Shown: positions 1-8,913, numbered from the stretch's first letter. The stretch: DNA of 64,000 nucleotides from Methylomagnum ishizawai (GCA_945861705.1 CAMAVM010000010.1:25814-89813), one strand, 5' to 3'. Made by a program: numbers and translations. The notes: generated from the letters alone by a model not told the origin.

Positions 1-1382
1 ATATTGCCCAATGCGCCGTACACGTCCGCCAAATCCTGTTCTTTTTCAAGCTGCGACGCTAACGCTCCTGTGGCGGCATGAATGCGTTCCAGTTCTGAGC
101 CGGCATCACTGATGGTGTTGTTGGCGGTCGCGGTGTATATGCCTTCATCAATTTTGCTGAGTTCTCTGGCATTTTTGTAGCTGTCCAATGCCTTGATGTA
201 TTGCTGGTAACCGACATTGATCTGTACCACGGCAGCCACACTGAGTGCTTTACGTCGGGTTCTGGCGACTTCAATCTGGGTTTGTGCGGACTTCCACATT
301 TTGGGAGCCGCAATTAAGTTAACCAAGTTGATGGTTGTACGTGCGCCTGCTTCCATCCAGAAGTTATTGATTAGAAAGGAGTTTGAATCAAAGTTTAAGC
401 CTATTGGAATCGTGAGTCCGGGCAGGATTTTGAGCATTTCCTTCCAAACATCAGCACGGCTTATCCGCTCCTGGTAGATTTCTTCGCGCAAATCGCCACG
501 ATAAAATAAGCCGAGGTTTTCAAGTTCCGCAACAGTGACTTTAAGTTCTGGGGGTTCTGGCGTAGTTTCAGGCTCTGCCAATTGGAAATCGGAATGCATG
601 GGGGCGTTGATAAGCCCAGCCAGCTTGGGCTTGGCAACCAGAAGGTCAGCCCTGAGCTTTTTTAGCTGATCGATAATACGCAATAAACTACGTTGATATT
701 CCAGTACGCTGATGACCGGTTGCAGGCGGTCGCCCTCTATTGTCCTGCTGACTTCCAGCGCATGTTCGGCTTCTGCCAAGACGGGCTCAAGGCCAGGCAA
801 TAGCCGGTCGGCAATGCTGGCGCTCCAATAGGCTTGCAGGACTTCTTTGATGAGGTTGTTGACGACTTTACGGCGGCGTTCTTGGGCGATGAGGATGCGG
901 TCGGCCTGTTGTTTAGCCTGGAAGTAGCTGACCCCAAAATCCAATACGTTCCAGGCGAAGGTGAGGTCGGCGATACCGCGACTGGCATCCTGCGAAGTGG
1001 AATACCGCGAATTGTTTAGTGCATTACTACCAGTAAAGTAATCTTCACTCGATGAACCCAGTTTCTTTTCCCTGAACGAATACCCTGCGTTAGCGGTCAG
1101 TTTAGGCAACATATTGAGGGTGGCGACTTCGAGTTGGGTATCCTGGAGTACGGCTTCCATCACGGTCAAGCGATGGTCAAAGTTGTATTTTAGTGCTCTG
1201 GCTAAGGCATCGTAAAAGGTGAGCGGTCTGACAATAGGCTCTTGTTTGGTGTACATTTCCGACTGGTCTTGCAGCATAGTTGCCATCCGCTCATCAGCGG
1301 TAACCGGTATCGGATTAATATTGCAACCTTCCAGAAGCACAACCGTTAAAAAAGCAGCAATAAAAATTTTTGAATAATACAC
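1..1382 (-). CDS. TolC-family outer membrane efflux lipoprotein (partial, continues past window start)
   Basis: An open frame of 460 codons runs off the left edge. It starts at a GTG (1382) preceded by GAGGA at a good distance. The N-terminus is a lipoprotein signal: hydrophobic stretch, then LLEGC with the lipid Cys near residue 20. The rest is TolC-like: long helical stretches rich in Ala, Gln and Leu, with a repeated layout in which an early block is echoed after about residue 270. Such proteins form the outer membrane channel of tripartite exporters or RND pumps. The inner membrane partners must lie outside the window. A GTG start hides it from ATG-based calling. Family assignment is fairly secure; the substrate is unknown. 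Confidence 0.8.
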   Translation of the reverse strand, partial: MYYSKIFIAAFLTVVLLEGCNINPIPVTADERMATMLQDQSEMYTKQEPIVRPLTFYDALARALKYNFDHRLTVMEAVLQDTQLEVATLNMLPKLTANAGYSFREKKLGSSSEDYFTGSNALNNSRYSTSQDASRGIADLTFAWNVLDFGVSYFQAKQQADRILIAQERRRKVVNNLIKEVLQAYWSASIADRLLPGLEPVLAEAEHALEVSRTIEGDRLQPVISVLEYQRSLLRIIDQLKKLRADLLVAKPKLAGLINAPMHSDFQLAEPETTPEPPELKVTVAELENLGLFYRGDLREEIYQERISRADVWKEMLKILPGLTIPIGLNFDSNSFLINNFWMEAGARTTINLVNLIAAPKMWKSAQTQIEVARTRRKALSVAAVVQINVGYQQYIKALDSYKNARELSKIDEGIYTATANNTISDAGSELERIHAATGALASQLEKEQDLADVYGALGN

Positions 1383-1628
1383 GACGTAGTCCTCGTCATT
1401 GTTAATTAGGTAACGGAAAGCCTGCACCACTAGGCTTTTTTCAGCTCAAACTCACTGTTTCTATTTAACTGATGTACTCAGTTACACCACAATTCCAAAT
1501 CCAATAATATCCTCACCGTGTTTTTACACAACAACGAGCTACTACTCATAAATCAAAACACGTACAAAGTAACCTACTATATATTAAATAACAATAAAAT
1601 CATGCAGGTATTACACATAAAACAGTCG
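1383..1628. other. Intergenic region between efflux gene and cobU
   Basis: This AT-rich 246-base gap holds the ribosome binding site of the efflux gene at its left end. A weak hairpin (arms AAAGCCT and AGGCTTT, 1417-1438, followed by T residues) could end transcription on the plus strand, but there is no plus-strand gene to its left. No ORF or RNA gene was recognised. Confidence 0.4.
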
Positions 1629-2123
1629 TCACTTTAATCGCAAAGTTAGTCCCGCACAACAAAAAAACACTTGATCGCAGTGTTCACTCAGCAACTGCGC
1701 GGCTTTGCCCGATAAATCGACGAATTGCCGAGACAAAGGATTATCGGGAATTACGCCTAAACCCACTTCATTTAGCACAAAAACCAGGTCATTGGGTAAC
1801 TGCAAACAGTCAGATAACTCCTGCAAAATTTGTGTTTCGTTATGATGATGATAAAGCATATTGTTCAACCACATAGACACACATTCGATTAACACAGTGC
1901 TGGCGCAATTTTTTAAGGCATTTAGCAATTGGATAGGCTCTTCTAGCGTGGTAAAGCGATCTTGCCGACGTTGCTGGTGTGCTGTGATACGTTCACGCAT
2001 TTCATCGTCAATAAGCTCCGTGGTTGCCAGGTAATAAGGTTTTTGCTTGGCCTGCTTAAGAATGTAACTTTCAGCCAAGCGCGATTTGCCGCTTTTGATG
2101 CCCCCAATAAATAATGTCTTCAT
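1629..2123 (-). CDS. cobU: Adenosylcobinamide kinase / adenosylcobinamide-phosphate guanylyltransferase
   Basis: Bifunctional enzyme that phosphorylates adenosylcobinamide and then transfers GMP, giving adenosylcobinamide-GDP for CobS. The N-terminus has the P-loop GGIKSGKS (residues 7-14), and the later NEVGLGVIP segment is typical of the family. At 164 residues it is slightly shorter than the usual 175-185. It is the last gene of the minus-strand cobalamin operon and its ATG overlaps the cobQ stop by 4 bases, which implies translational coupling. Confidence 0.93.
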   Translation of the reverse strand: MKTLFIGGIKSGKSRLAESYILKQAKQKPYYLATTELIDDEMRERITAHQQRRQDRFTTLEEPIQLLNALKNCASTVLIECVSMWLNNMLYHHHNETQILQELSDCLQLPNDLVFVLNEVGLGVIPDNPLSRQFVDLSGKAAQLLSEHCDQVFFCCAGLTLRLK

Positions 2124-3520
2124 AGCTCTGCCCTTAATATGCCTAACAACACTCGTATGTCAATGGCTTCTCCAACCCTATCCGCAAATTGCTGAATTTC
2201 CGTTTCACGGTAATCCTTATAGCCGTAGCCCTTATATGCAGGATTAATCGCCTTAAAATAGCTGCTACGAAAATCGTCATCATCAAAAAGACCATGTACA
2301 TGCGTACCCCAGATTTGTTGACTTTGATAATACAAGGGATAGCGGTTCATTCGGCCATAATGTATTTCATAACCTTTGATGGCGTAACCGAATAAGGTAT
2401 AGCTGCCGTTCGCCAGCACCTTGGGGGTTTGATAAATCACGTCATCGTCGATAAAACCGAAACCTGTTACCATACCTGGGGTATTGTGTTCCAGCGCATC
2501 AGGGTCATTCAAGTTTTGGCACAGCATCTGATAACCGCCACACAGCCCAAAGATTGGCTTGTTAAATGCCTTGATTTCATTGAACAAACCCTGGCTTTTC
2601 AACCAACGTAGGTCATTCATAACTGTTTTGCTGCCGGGCAACAATACCATATCGAACGCTTGCAAGGGACGGCAAGCATGGATCAATTCAACGTCCAATT
2701 CGCTATCTGCCATCAACACGTCCAGGTCGTTGTAATTACTTAAGCCTGGGTAAGTAATCACCGCGATGCGGATTTTGACATCACCCAAACGTTGTTGGTA
2801 ATTCTGTAGCGATTGGGAATCCTCCATATCAATATTCAGTGGCATATAAGGCAATACGCCCAAAACAGGTACACCAAACCGTTCCTTGATAATGCGTTCG
2901 CCGTCGGTAAAAAAACGCCTATCCCCCCGAAATTTATTGATGACCACGCCAATAAGATTTTCTCGCATGACCGGTTCCATCAGTTCCAATGTGCCATAAA
3001 TGGAAGCAAAAACACCGCCGCGCTCGATGTCCGCGACCAATATATTTTTGGTCTTGAAAGTGCTGGCAATAAAGCTATTGGAAAGATCTCGATCCAGCAG
3101 ATTCAACTCTACCGGCGAACCAGCGCCTTCGGCAATCACCAGATCATAATCTTGTTGCAGCTGTGTAAACGCCCGTGCTACGTGTTCTTTTAGGCTGGTC
3201 ATTTCATCGTAATAACTCGTAATCGACTGGTTTTTATAAACCAAGCCATTCACAATAACCTGTACAGAACTGTCCCCATAAGACTTCAGCAACACCGGAT
3301 TAAACAAATGACTGGGCGCAACCCGTGCGGCTTCTGCTTGGAAACATTGTGCCCTTGAAATTTCCCGCCCTTCCGGTGTAACCGCAGAATTATTGGAGAC
3401 ATTCTGCGCTTTAAACGGCGCAATACGGATGCCACGATCTGCAAAAAGACGGCATAGCGCCATCGTGACGGTGGTTTTTCCGGCATCGGAACTGGTGCCA
3501 AAAACGGCTAATGGGTGCAT
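2120..3520 (-). CDS. cobQ: Cobyric acid synthase (glutamine-hydrolysing)
   Basis: Amidates four side chains of adenosylcobyrinic a,c-diamide using glutamine and ATP. The N-terminal half is a dethiobiotin-synthetase-like ATPase (GTSSDAGKTT at residues 8-17). The C-terminal half is a class I glutamine amidotransferase with the nucleophile in LCGGYQM and a conserved His in HVHGLFD. The length of 466 is slightly below the usual 480-500. It lies 143 bases downstream of cobC, the only wide gap in the operon, and that gap holds a palindromic repeat. Confidence 0.95.
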   Translation of the reverse strand: MHPLAVFGTSSDAGKTTVTMALCRLFADRGIRIAPFKAQNVSNNSAVTPEGREISRAQCFQAEAARVAPSHLFNPVLLKSYGDSSVQVIVNGLVYKNQSITSYYDEMTSLKEHVARAFTQLQQDYDLVIAEGAGSPVELNLLDRDLSNSFIASTFKTKNILVADIERGGVFASIYGTLELMEPVMRENLIGVVINKFRGDRRFFTDGERIIKERFGVPVLGVLPYMPLNIDMEDSQSLQNYQQRLGDVKIRIAVITYPGLSNYNDLDVLMADSELDVELIHACRPLQAFDMVLLPGSKTVMNDLRWLKSQGLFNEIKAFNKPIFGLCGGYQMLCQNLNDPDALEHNTPGMVTGFGFIDDDVIYQTPKVLANGSYTLFGYAIKGYEIHYGRMNRYPLYYQSQQIWGTHVHGLFDDDDFRSSYFKAINPAYKGYGYKDYRETEIQQFADRVGEAIDIRVLLGILRAEL

Positions 3521-3604
3521 TTATAGATTTATTTATTGGGTAGTGGATTAAATCTGCATTTTGACGGACTTGTTGGCTTCATGCCTGTGGTTCGCATGTA
3601 TTTT

Positions 3605-3631
3605 GGAGGGCAAACCTAGGTTTGCCACTCC
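3605..3631. repeat. Palindromic repeat in the cobC-cobQ gap
   Basis: A perfect 18-base palindrome, GGCAAACC TAGG TTTGCC without the spaces, lies inside a longer inverted repeat whose outer arms are GGAG and CTCC. A related hairpin with the same outer arms and the CAAACC/GGTTTG core lies at 25639-25664. It looks like a short dispersed repeat dropped into the operon, and it could act as an RNA hairpin between cobC and cobQ. Confidence 0.7.
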
Positions 3632-3663
3632 TGCCTATCAAGTTACAGGTTTCACCCGCTACC

Positions 3664-4230
3664 TTATTGGTTGAGGTAATGAATGTATGTGTAATCGTTG
3701 ATATGTTGCAGCTTATGCAGCGAACCAACATCAACACGAAATTTAAAAGCATTGGCTGGTGGCATTTGCAATACATGAGCCAACAAGGCACGAATAACGC
3801 CGGCATGGGTGACAAGTAAAACCTGTTTGGCTGGATTCTTTAAAAGCAATTCATCCCAAAAGCTGCCAACACGTTGGCACAATTCGCCAAAACATTCACC
3901 ATTTGGTGGCGATGTCGTCACAAAATTTTCCGTCCAGTTTTTCAACACATCTGCATCTATATCGTCAAAGCGTTGGTTTTCCCAATCACCAAAATTAACT
4001 TCCTGCAAACGGTCATCCGTCTCAATTGGCTTGGAAAAAGTTTGCGCCAATTGTACGCAACGGCTTAATGGGCTGCTGATTATCAAGCAATCCACCGATA
4101 AATCGGGTAATTTTTCGCGTATAAGCCGCGCCTCAGCTACGAAACTGTCGGCTAACTCGACATCGCTTTGACCATAACATAAGCCGTTAACGGTCTCTGT
4201 CTTGGTATGGCGGATCAGGTAAATGTCCAC
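3664..4230 (-). CDS. cobC: Alpha-ribazole phosphatase (histidine phosphatase superfamily)
   Basis: Removes the 5'-phosphate from alpha-ribazole-phosphate, or from the cobalamin 5'-phosphate made by CobS. The N-terminus has the phosphohistidine motif IRHTKT (His8), and a second His lies in THAGVIRAL. The length of 188 is close to the roughly 200 of characterised CobC. It overlaps cobS by 16 bases inside a cobalamin operon, which supports this role over a general phosphoglycerate-mutase-like enzyme. Confidence 0.87.
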   Translation of the reverse strand: MDIYLIRHTKTETVNGLCYGQSDVELADSFVAEARLIREKLPDLSVDCLIISSPLSRCVQLAQTFSKPIETDDRLQEVNFGDWENQRFDDIDADVLKNWTENFVTTSPPNGECFGELCQRVGSFWDELLLKNPAKQVLLVTHAGVIRALLAHVLQMPPANAFKFRVDVGSLHKLQHINDYTYIHYLNQ

Positions 4231-4961
4231 AATGCGCTGATGCTTAGATAAAAAATAACTTCCGCCACTTGCTGGCTAGTACCTAGGCAATCGCCAGTAT
4301 AACCGCCGATGTGACGATAGAAATAACGGCCTAATCGCCAATTAGCTAATAGCACAAGAGGGATGGCTAAACTGCAAAGTAACGGGAGCAACAGCAAAGG
4401 CAGTAAGGCAATAGTCCCCGCAATAAGTAACTCCTGGGTACTGGGCTTATAAACTGCCACACTGCCTTTACTGTTGTCGCTTCGGGCATAATCATAAGTT
4501 CGCATCAACAGTAACGGTTGAAAGCGGCTAATACTATGTCCGGCAAACAATAATAGGGGTACGGAAGCGGCTGGCAGCGAACTCAGCAAACTGATTTTTA
4601 AGGCCATCAACAATAACAGGCCGAGCGCACCATAAGCGCCAATCTGCGAATCTTTCATGATGTCCAGAATGCGTTGCTTGTCGTAACCGCCACCAAAACC
4701 GTCACAGACATCGGCAAAACCGTCTTCATGAAATGCGCCTGTGAGCAAAATCCCTGCAATTAAAGCCAGTATCACTCCGGTTGTTTGCACCCACAACAGA
4801 TTCGCCAGATAAAAACACAATCCAGTTAATCCACCCACCACCCAGCCGACCAAGGGCAGATAAATGCTGGCTTGCGGCAATTGGTTGTAGTCCTGATCTT
4901 TGGGTGCAGGTAGCCGTGTATAGAAACTAAGGGCAAGGAAGAATAGTTTTAGTTGTGGCAT
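4215..4961 (-). CDS. cobS: Adenosylcobinamide-GDP ribazoletransferase (cobalamin synthase)
   Basis: Integral membrane enzyme joining adenosylcobinamide-GDP to alpha-ribazole or its phosphate, the final assembly of the cobalamin lower loop. It has several hydrophobic segments and the acidic metal-binding stretch GAFHEDGFAD followed by CDGFGGG around residues 75-95. The length of 248 matches the family. It starts 2 bases after cobT and its end overlaps the cobC start. Confidence 0.95.
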   Translation of the reverse strand: MPQLKLFFLALSFYTRLPAPKDQDYNQLPQASIYLPLVGWVVGGLTGLCFYLANLLWVQTTGVILALIAGILLTGAFHEDGFADVCDGFGGGYDKQRILDIMKDSQIGAYGALGLLLLMALKISLLSSLPAASVPLLLFAGHSISRFQPLLLMRTYDYARSDNSKGSVAVYKPSTQELLIAGTIALLPLLLLPLLCSLAIPLVLLANWRLGRYFYRHIGGYTGDCLGTSQQVAEVIFYLSISALWTFT

Positions 4962-4963
4962 AC

Positions 4964-6049
4964 CTAGTGGCTTGTTTGCTGATCGACCCCAGCATCAGCA
5001 AACGTGGACATCTCGTTTAAAAATAAGATAGCGGACTGGATTAACGGATAGGCAACGGCAATTCCTGAGCCTTCACCCAAACGTAATTCCAGGTTCAATA
5101 GGGGCTGAGCTTTAAGGTACGACAATAAAGCTTTATGGCCTTGCTCGGAAGATACGTGGCAGAACACGCAATAATCCAACACAGTCGGATACAGTTTGTA
5201 TGCCACTAGCAGCGAGGCACTGGCAATAAAGCCATCGACCATAATCAGCATTCCTAGCTCGGCGGCCTTGAGGTAAGCGCCCACCATCATGGCAATTTCA
5301 AAACCGCCGAAAGTAGCCAGCACATCCAGTGGTGCTGTTATATCTTTATGGAAATTTAAGGCTTGCTGTAACACGTCGTGCTTATGGTGTAACTGGCTAT
5401 CATCCAAACCAGTACCGCGACCAACGCATTGTTCCATTGAAAGACCAGTCAGGCAATGTGCAAGCAAAGCGGCGGATGAGGTGTTGCCTATACCCATTTC
5501 ACCAAAACCAATACAGTTACAGCCGTTTGTATGCTGTTGTCTTACCAGTTCTGCACCTGAATGTATGGCTTTTAGGCACTGATTTGCAGACATGGCAGAA
5601 TCATAAAGAAAGTTTTTTGTGCCTTCGGCTATTTTTGCATTAATCAGTTTGGGATGACCACTAAAAGCCCCCTCTCCCTCTGGGAGAGGGTTGGGGTGAG
5701 GGAAATCAGCATTAACCCCAGCATCCACAATCAACAATTCCAAGCTGTGTTGCCTTGCAAATACACTGATCGCCGCACCTCCCGCCAAAAAATTGGCAAC
5801 CATTTGTGCGGTAACAGCTTGCGGATACGCGCTGACCCCTGATTCTACTATGCCGTGATCACCGGCAAAAATGAGAATGGTTGGCTTATTTAGTTTGGGT
5901 TCTAGGCTATTTTGGATCAAGCCTATTTTCAGTGCGAGGTTTTCTAATTGTCCTAACGCACCCAGCGGTTTAGTTTTTTGGTCGATTTTGGCTTGTAGGT
6001 CAGGCTTTAGCCGTGAGGAGACCGGATTAATGCTAAAACCTAGCGACAC
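4964..6049 (-). CDS. cobT: Nicotinate-nucleotide:dimethylbenzimidazole phosphoribosyltransferase, with an in-frame repeat insertion
   Basis: Makes alpha-ribazole-phosphate from dimethylbenzimidazole and nicotinate mononucleotide. Typical motifs are FAGDHGIVESGVSAYPQ (residues 61-77), GEMGIGNTSSAA, and LRLGEGSG near the C-terminus, which holds the catalytic Glu. The family length is about 350; this one has 361. Residues about 117-128 (PHPNPLPEGEGA) are encoded by a palindromic repeat inserted without breaking the frame, between VDAGVNADF and HPKLINAKI, which normally sit close together. The enzyme is probably still active because the site is a surface loop in the family. The start overlaps the end of bluB. 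Confidence 0.95.
   Translation of the reverse strand: MSLGFSINPVSSRLKPDLQAKIDQKTKPLGALGQLENLALKIGLIQNSLEPKLNKPTILIFAGDHGIVESGVSAYPQAVTAQMVANFLAGGAAISVFARQHSLELLIVDAGVNADFPHPNPLPEGEGAFSGHPKLINAKIAEGTKNFLYDSAMSANQCLKAIHSGAELVRQQHTNGCNCIGFGEMGIGNTSSAALLAHCLTGLSMEQCVGRGTGLDDSQLHHKHDVLQQALNFHKDITAPLDVLATFGGFEIAMMVGAYLKAAELGMLIMVDGFIASASLLVAYKLYPTVLDYCVFCHVSSEQGHKALLSYLKAQPLLNLELRLGEGSGIAVAYPLIQSAILFLNEMSTFADAGVDQQTSH
5667..5702. repeat. REP-like palindrome inserted in frame in cobT
   Basis: On the plus strand it reads CCCCCTCTCCCTCTGGGAGAGGG followed, after TT, by GGGGTGAGG, written here in pieces; the core CTCTCCC TCT GGGAGAG is a near-perfect hairpin. Elements of this sequence are widespread in proteobacterial intergenic regions and translate as PNPLPEGEG. 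Here it adds 36 bases, a multiple of three, to the coding sequence. Confidence 0.85.
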
Positions 6050-6693
6050 GGACTGTTCCAGTTATTTTCAAAGACCAATTCATTGATGTTTCTTCGCTCT
6101 GCCCACTGTTCCTGCTCAAGCATAGGTTTGTCGTAGAACTTTTCCACATGACCTAAACATAAGATAGCCACGGGGTGGCTGTCTTCCGGCATACTAAATA
6201 ACGCTTTCAAGGCTTGCGGTTCAAACAGGGACACCCAGCCCATACCCAGCCCTTCCGCCCTGGCGGCGAGCCACATATTTTGGATTGCACACGACAACGA
6301 AGCTAAATCCATTTCCGGTAAGGTGCGGCGACCAAAGATAAAATCTTCGCGCCGATCACACAAAGCGGCAACCAATACTTCGCCGCACTCCAGGATACCT
6401 TCGACTTTCAGCTTCATGAATTCATCTTCACGTTCGTTTAAGGCTTTGGCAGTGAGGATTCTTTCTTTTTCGACCAGATTGTGGATGCCCTTGCGTAAAC
6501 CCGAATCGCTGATACGGATAAACCGCCACGGCTGCATAAAACCCACACTGGGCGCATGGTGCGCGGCAGCCAGCAATTGGTTGAAAATTTCAGGGTCAAC
6601 CGGATCAGGCAAGAAATGGCGCACGTCGCGGCGTTCGTAAATGGCGCGGTAAACGGCGGCGATGTCGGAATCAGGATAGCGGTGTTGGGGCAT
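6040..6693 (-). CDS. bluB: 5,6-dimethylbenzimidazole synthase
   Basis: Flavin-destroying enzyme that uses O2 and reduced FMN to make 5,6-dimethylbenzimidazole, the lower ligand of B12, so the organism lives aerobically. The nitroreductase-like fold is shown by ERRDVRHF near residue 21, the APSVGFMQPWRF segment and the late GLGMGWVS. The length of 217 is typical. It is the first gene of the operon and overlaps cobT by 10 bases. A long palindromic repeat occupies its 5' leader; no cobalamin riboswitch was recognised there. Confidence 0.93.
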   Translation of the reverse strand: MPQHRYPDSDIAAVYRAIYERRDVRHFLPDPVDPEIFNQLLAAAHHAPSVGFMQPWRFIRISDSGLRKGIHNLVEKERILTAKALNEREDEFMKLKVEGILECGEVLVAALCDRREDFIFGRRTLPEMDLASLSCAIQNMWLAARAEGLGMGWVSLFEPQALKALFSMPEDSHPVAILCLGHVEKFYDKPMLEQEQWAERRNINELVFENNWNSPCR

Positions 6694-6709
6694 TGTTATT
6701 AAATTGAGG

Positions 6710-6790
6710 ACGTAGGATGCGGTGAGGTACGAACCGCATCGTTCAAGTTTCGCGATTGATGCGGTTCACTCTGTTCACCGCATCCTACGT
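6710..6790. repeat. Long palindromic (REP/MITE-like) element between the BASS gene and bluB
   Basis: Outer arms of 16 bases, ACGTAGGATGCGGTGA and its complement, are at 6710-6725 and 6775-6790. Inside are two smaller hairpins, the first being GATGCGGT + GAGGTACGAA + CCGCATC (6717-6740). The element lies 17 bases upstream of bluB and supplies the stop codon and last residues of the transporter gene. A relative with a different stem but the same GAGGTACGAA loop lies at 25517-25576. Confidence 0.88.
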
Positions 6791-7857
6791 ACTGGCATGT
6801 ACAATTCCGATCTACGCTGAAACAAAGTAAAATCAACGAATGAAGCAATAAGATGCTGGACGAGGTTATAAAAAATAATCGGCAACATGACTTGCGGGTG
6901 GTCGGCTAAAGCGACTGAGACAAGCACCAGCCCTGTGCCATTGTTGTTCATGCCAAGACCAAACATCAACGAGGCCATGTCTTTACGGTCTGAGCGGAAA
7001 ATTTGCGCCAGCAGATAACCAGTAGCAAAGGTAGCAAGACAAAGCGCAACAACAATTGCCAACATAATGGCTAAAAAGTCGATGTCCGGTTGCGACAATG
7101 CTTTGGGCAAACTTAGAGAAGCGTTGGAATAATTCAGCAATAACAGGATGCAATAGTTTATGAGTTTTACATGAGGTTTTACCTCGGCAAGCCGGGACTC
7201 ACCGATGAGACGATGCGCCAAGATGCCTAGCAATGACGGCAGGATGACCCAAATTCCCAGAAACGTTATCACACCATCAGAAGCGATTTCATGTAAATCT
7301 TCAGAATAATCACCTGTGGTCACGAAACCGACAGCATGAAGAACCAATGGAGTGAGTATCGGGCTGAGTAAAGTGGTGAGCAATACCAAGCCTAGGCTTA
7401 AAGCAAGGTTGCCATTGGCGTTTTGCGCCCATGCCGTGGATGCTCCAGCAATCGGCATAGAAGCAACCAGTGCGAGACCAACAAGAATATGCTGTACTTC
7501 TTCTGGATTATGCCAGAACTTCATGATGAAGCTAATGCCGATAATAAAGAATAGTGGTATCAACACATTGCCTGACAAACCGCTTAACAGGATCAATGGC
7601 TTTTGCGCCAGTTGAGTAAGCTGCTTAGTTTTTACTCCCAGCCCTGCGTTGAACAATAATAACGACAGCATCAGTGGCGGCAAGGAAAAGTCTATTTTAT
7701 TTTGGAACAAAACGATGCTACCCAACTCAACTTCACGAATCCAAATGCCAAATCCTGGCAGTAAGGCGGCGATAAAATAGGAAGTGATAATTATCCAAAT
7801 GAAATACCGGTGGATAGTGTGCGTGAGCGTTTCGACCCAATGCTTTGCTGGAATCAT
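6775..7857 (-). CDS. BASS-family (bile acid:sodium symporter type) membrane transporter
   Basis: A 360-residue protein with about nine to ten hydrophobic segments. Two motifs place it in the bile acid/sodium symporter superfamily: PIAGASTAWAQNANGN in the first half and GLGMNNNGTGLVLV in the second, matching the crossed-helix regions that bind sodium. The substrate cannot be read from sequence. It lies 42 bases downstream of the rubredoxin reductase gene and is probably co-transcribed. The last residues (VRRMR) and the TGA come from the palindromic element, so the native C-terminus was probably replaced. Confidence 0.82.
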   Translation of the reverse strand: MIPAKHWVETLTHTIHRYFIWIIITSYFIAALLPGFGIWIREVELGSIVLFQNKIDFSLPPLMLSLLLFNAGLGVKTKQLTQLAQKPLILLSGLSGNVLIPLFFIIGISFIMKFWHNPEEVQHILVGLALVASMPIAGASTAWAQNANGNLALSLGLVLLTTLLSPILTPLVLHAVGFVTTGDYSEDLHEIASDGVITFLGIWVILPSLLGILAHRLIGESRLAEVKPHVKLINYCILLLLNYSNASLSLPKALSQPDIDFLAIMLAIVVALCLATFATGYLLAQIFRSDRKDMASLMFGLGMNNNGTGLVLVSVALADHPQVMLPIIFYNLVQHLIASFVDFTLFQRRSELYMPVRRMR

Positions 7858-7899
7858 GGTTGATTTAATTTTTAAGCGTTAATGGATGCAACCGCCCAA

Positions 7900-8913
7900 C
7901 TAAAGATTATACGGATGCCCCGCCTCAAATCCATGCACCTTGGCCTTAGTCGAAAACGGTGCGGGCGACCAGGCCACTTGCTCTTGTCCTGCCAGATAAT
8001 TCGCTAACCACAAGGCTTGGCTACGGATGGGCAGGATGTAGGCGTAGAGCTTGCCGTCAGGCAATTCAGCGGCATCACCCACAGCAAAAATAGCTTCATC
8101 GCTGGTTTGTAAGTAAGGATTAACCTTTATCCCCCTGCCTACGTCCAAACCAGCCTGTTGGGCTAATTCGGTGCGTGGTTTAAACCCGCACGCGACGATA
8201 ACGGCATCAAACTCGGTATTCACATCCGTTTCTACGCACATTTTACCGCCTTCCTCAACGATGCCATGCACGGCTTGATTAAATAAAACTGCAATACCTG
8301 ATGATTGGAGGACGCCGAGTAGGGAAGCTGAATCCTCGGCAACCAATTGCCGTTCCATCAACCTATCCATCGCGTGATAAACAGTCACCTTATCGCCAGC
8401 AACAGCCAAATCTGAGGCGACTTCACAACCGATCAACCCGCCCCCAATTACGGCCCAATGGGGATGTTTATTTTGGCTTAAAAACGGCTGGCGGAATTTC
8501 CGCATAGCTTTTAAATCGACAAGGCTATTTAAGCTAAAAAACAGCTTTTCAAAAGGACGGAACGGTGGCGGCACGAATGCTGCCGATCCCTGAGCCAATA
8601 TCAACTTGTCATAAGATAATGATTTTTCCTGACCTGGGCCGTCAATGGCGATTGTCTTCGCGTTACGATCAATCGCAGTGACTTCCGAGCCAGCAATGAC
8701 ATCAATATTATTTTCACGCAACTTCTCGAAACCCTTGAGGATAATGGACTGCTCAATATCGGTCTTGGTAAAACCACGGGATAGCAGCGGCCTGGAATAG
8801 TAACCGTCGTGTTCACAGGTCACCAAAACGATTTCAGCATCTGGGGACAGTGCCCGATACTTTTCGGCAAAGGTCACACCCGCGATACCTGATCCAACAA
8901 TGACAATGTTCAT
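7900..8913 (-). CDS. Rubredoxin-NAD(+) reductase-like FAD-dependent oxidoreductase
   Basis: Two-dinucleotide-binding-domain flavoprotein. The FAD-binding motif GSGIAG is at residues 7-12, the NAD(P)H-binding motif GGGLIGCE is near residue 160, and the second FAD motif with FAVGDAAE is near residue 290. The length of 337 is shorter than the rubredoxin reductases of about 380. A rubredoxin gene lies 61 bases upstream on the same strand, so electron transfer from NAD(P)H to that rubredoxin is the likely role. The start has AGGAAGG eight bases or so ahead. Confidence 0.85.
   Translation of the reverse strand: MNIVIVGSGIAGVTFAEKYRALSPDAEIVLVTCEHDGYYSRPLLSRGFTKTDIEQSIILKGFEKLRENNIDVIAGSEVTAIDRNAKTIAIDGPGQEKSLSYDKLILAQGSAAFVPPPFRPFEKLFFSLNSLVDLKAMRKFRQPFLSQNKHPHWAVIGGGLIGCEVASDLAVAGDKVTVYHAMDRLMERQLVAEDSASLLGVLQSSGIAVLFNQAVHGIVEEGGKMCVETDVNTEFDAVIVACGFKPRTELAQQAGLDVGRGIKVNPYLQTSDEAIFAVGDAAELPDGKLYAYILPIRSQALWLANYLAGQEQVAWSPAPFSTKAKVHGFEAGHPYNL

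Noticed and set aside
1417..1440. Plus-strand terminator hairpin
   Set aside because: There is no plus-strand gene to its left and the stem is short; listed only as a weak hairpin in the intergenic entry.
6694..6774. Cobalamin riboswitch before bluB
   Set aside because: The region is occupied by the palindromic element and lacks the conserved B12-box words.
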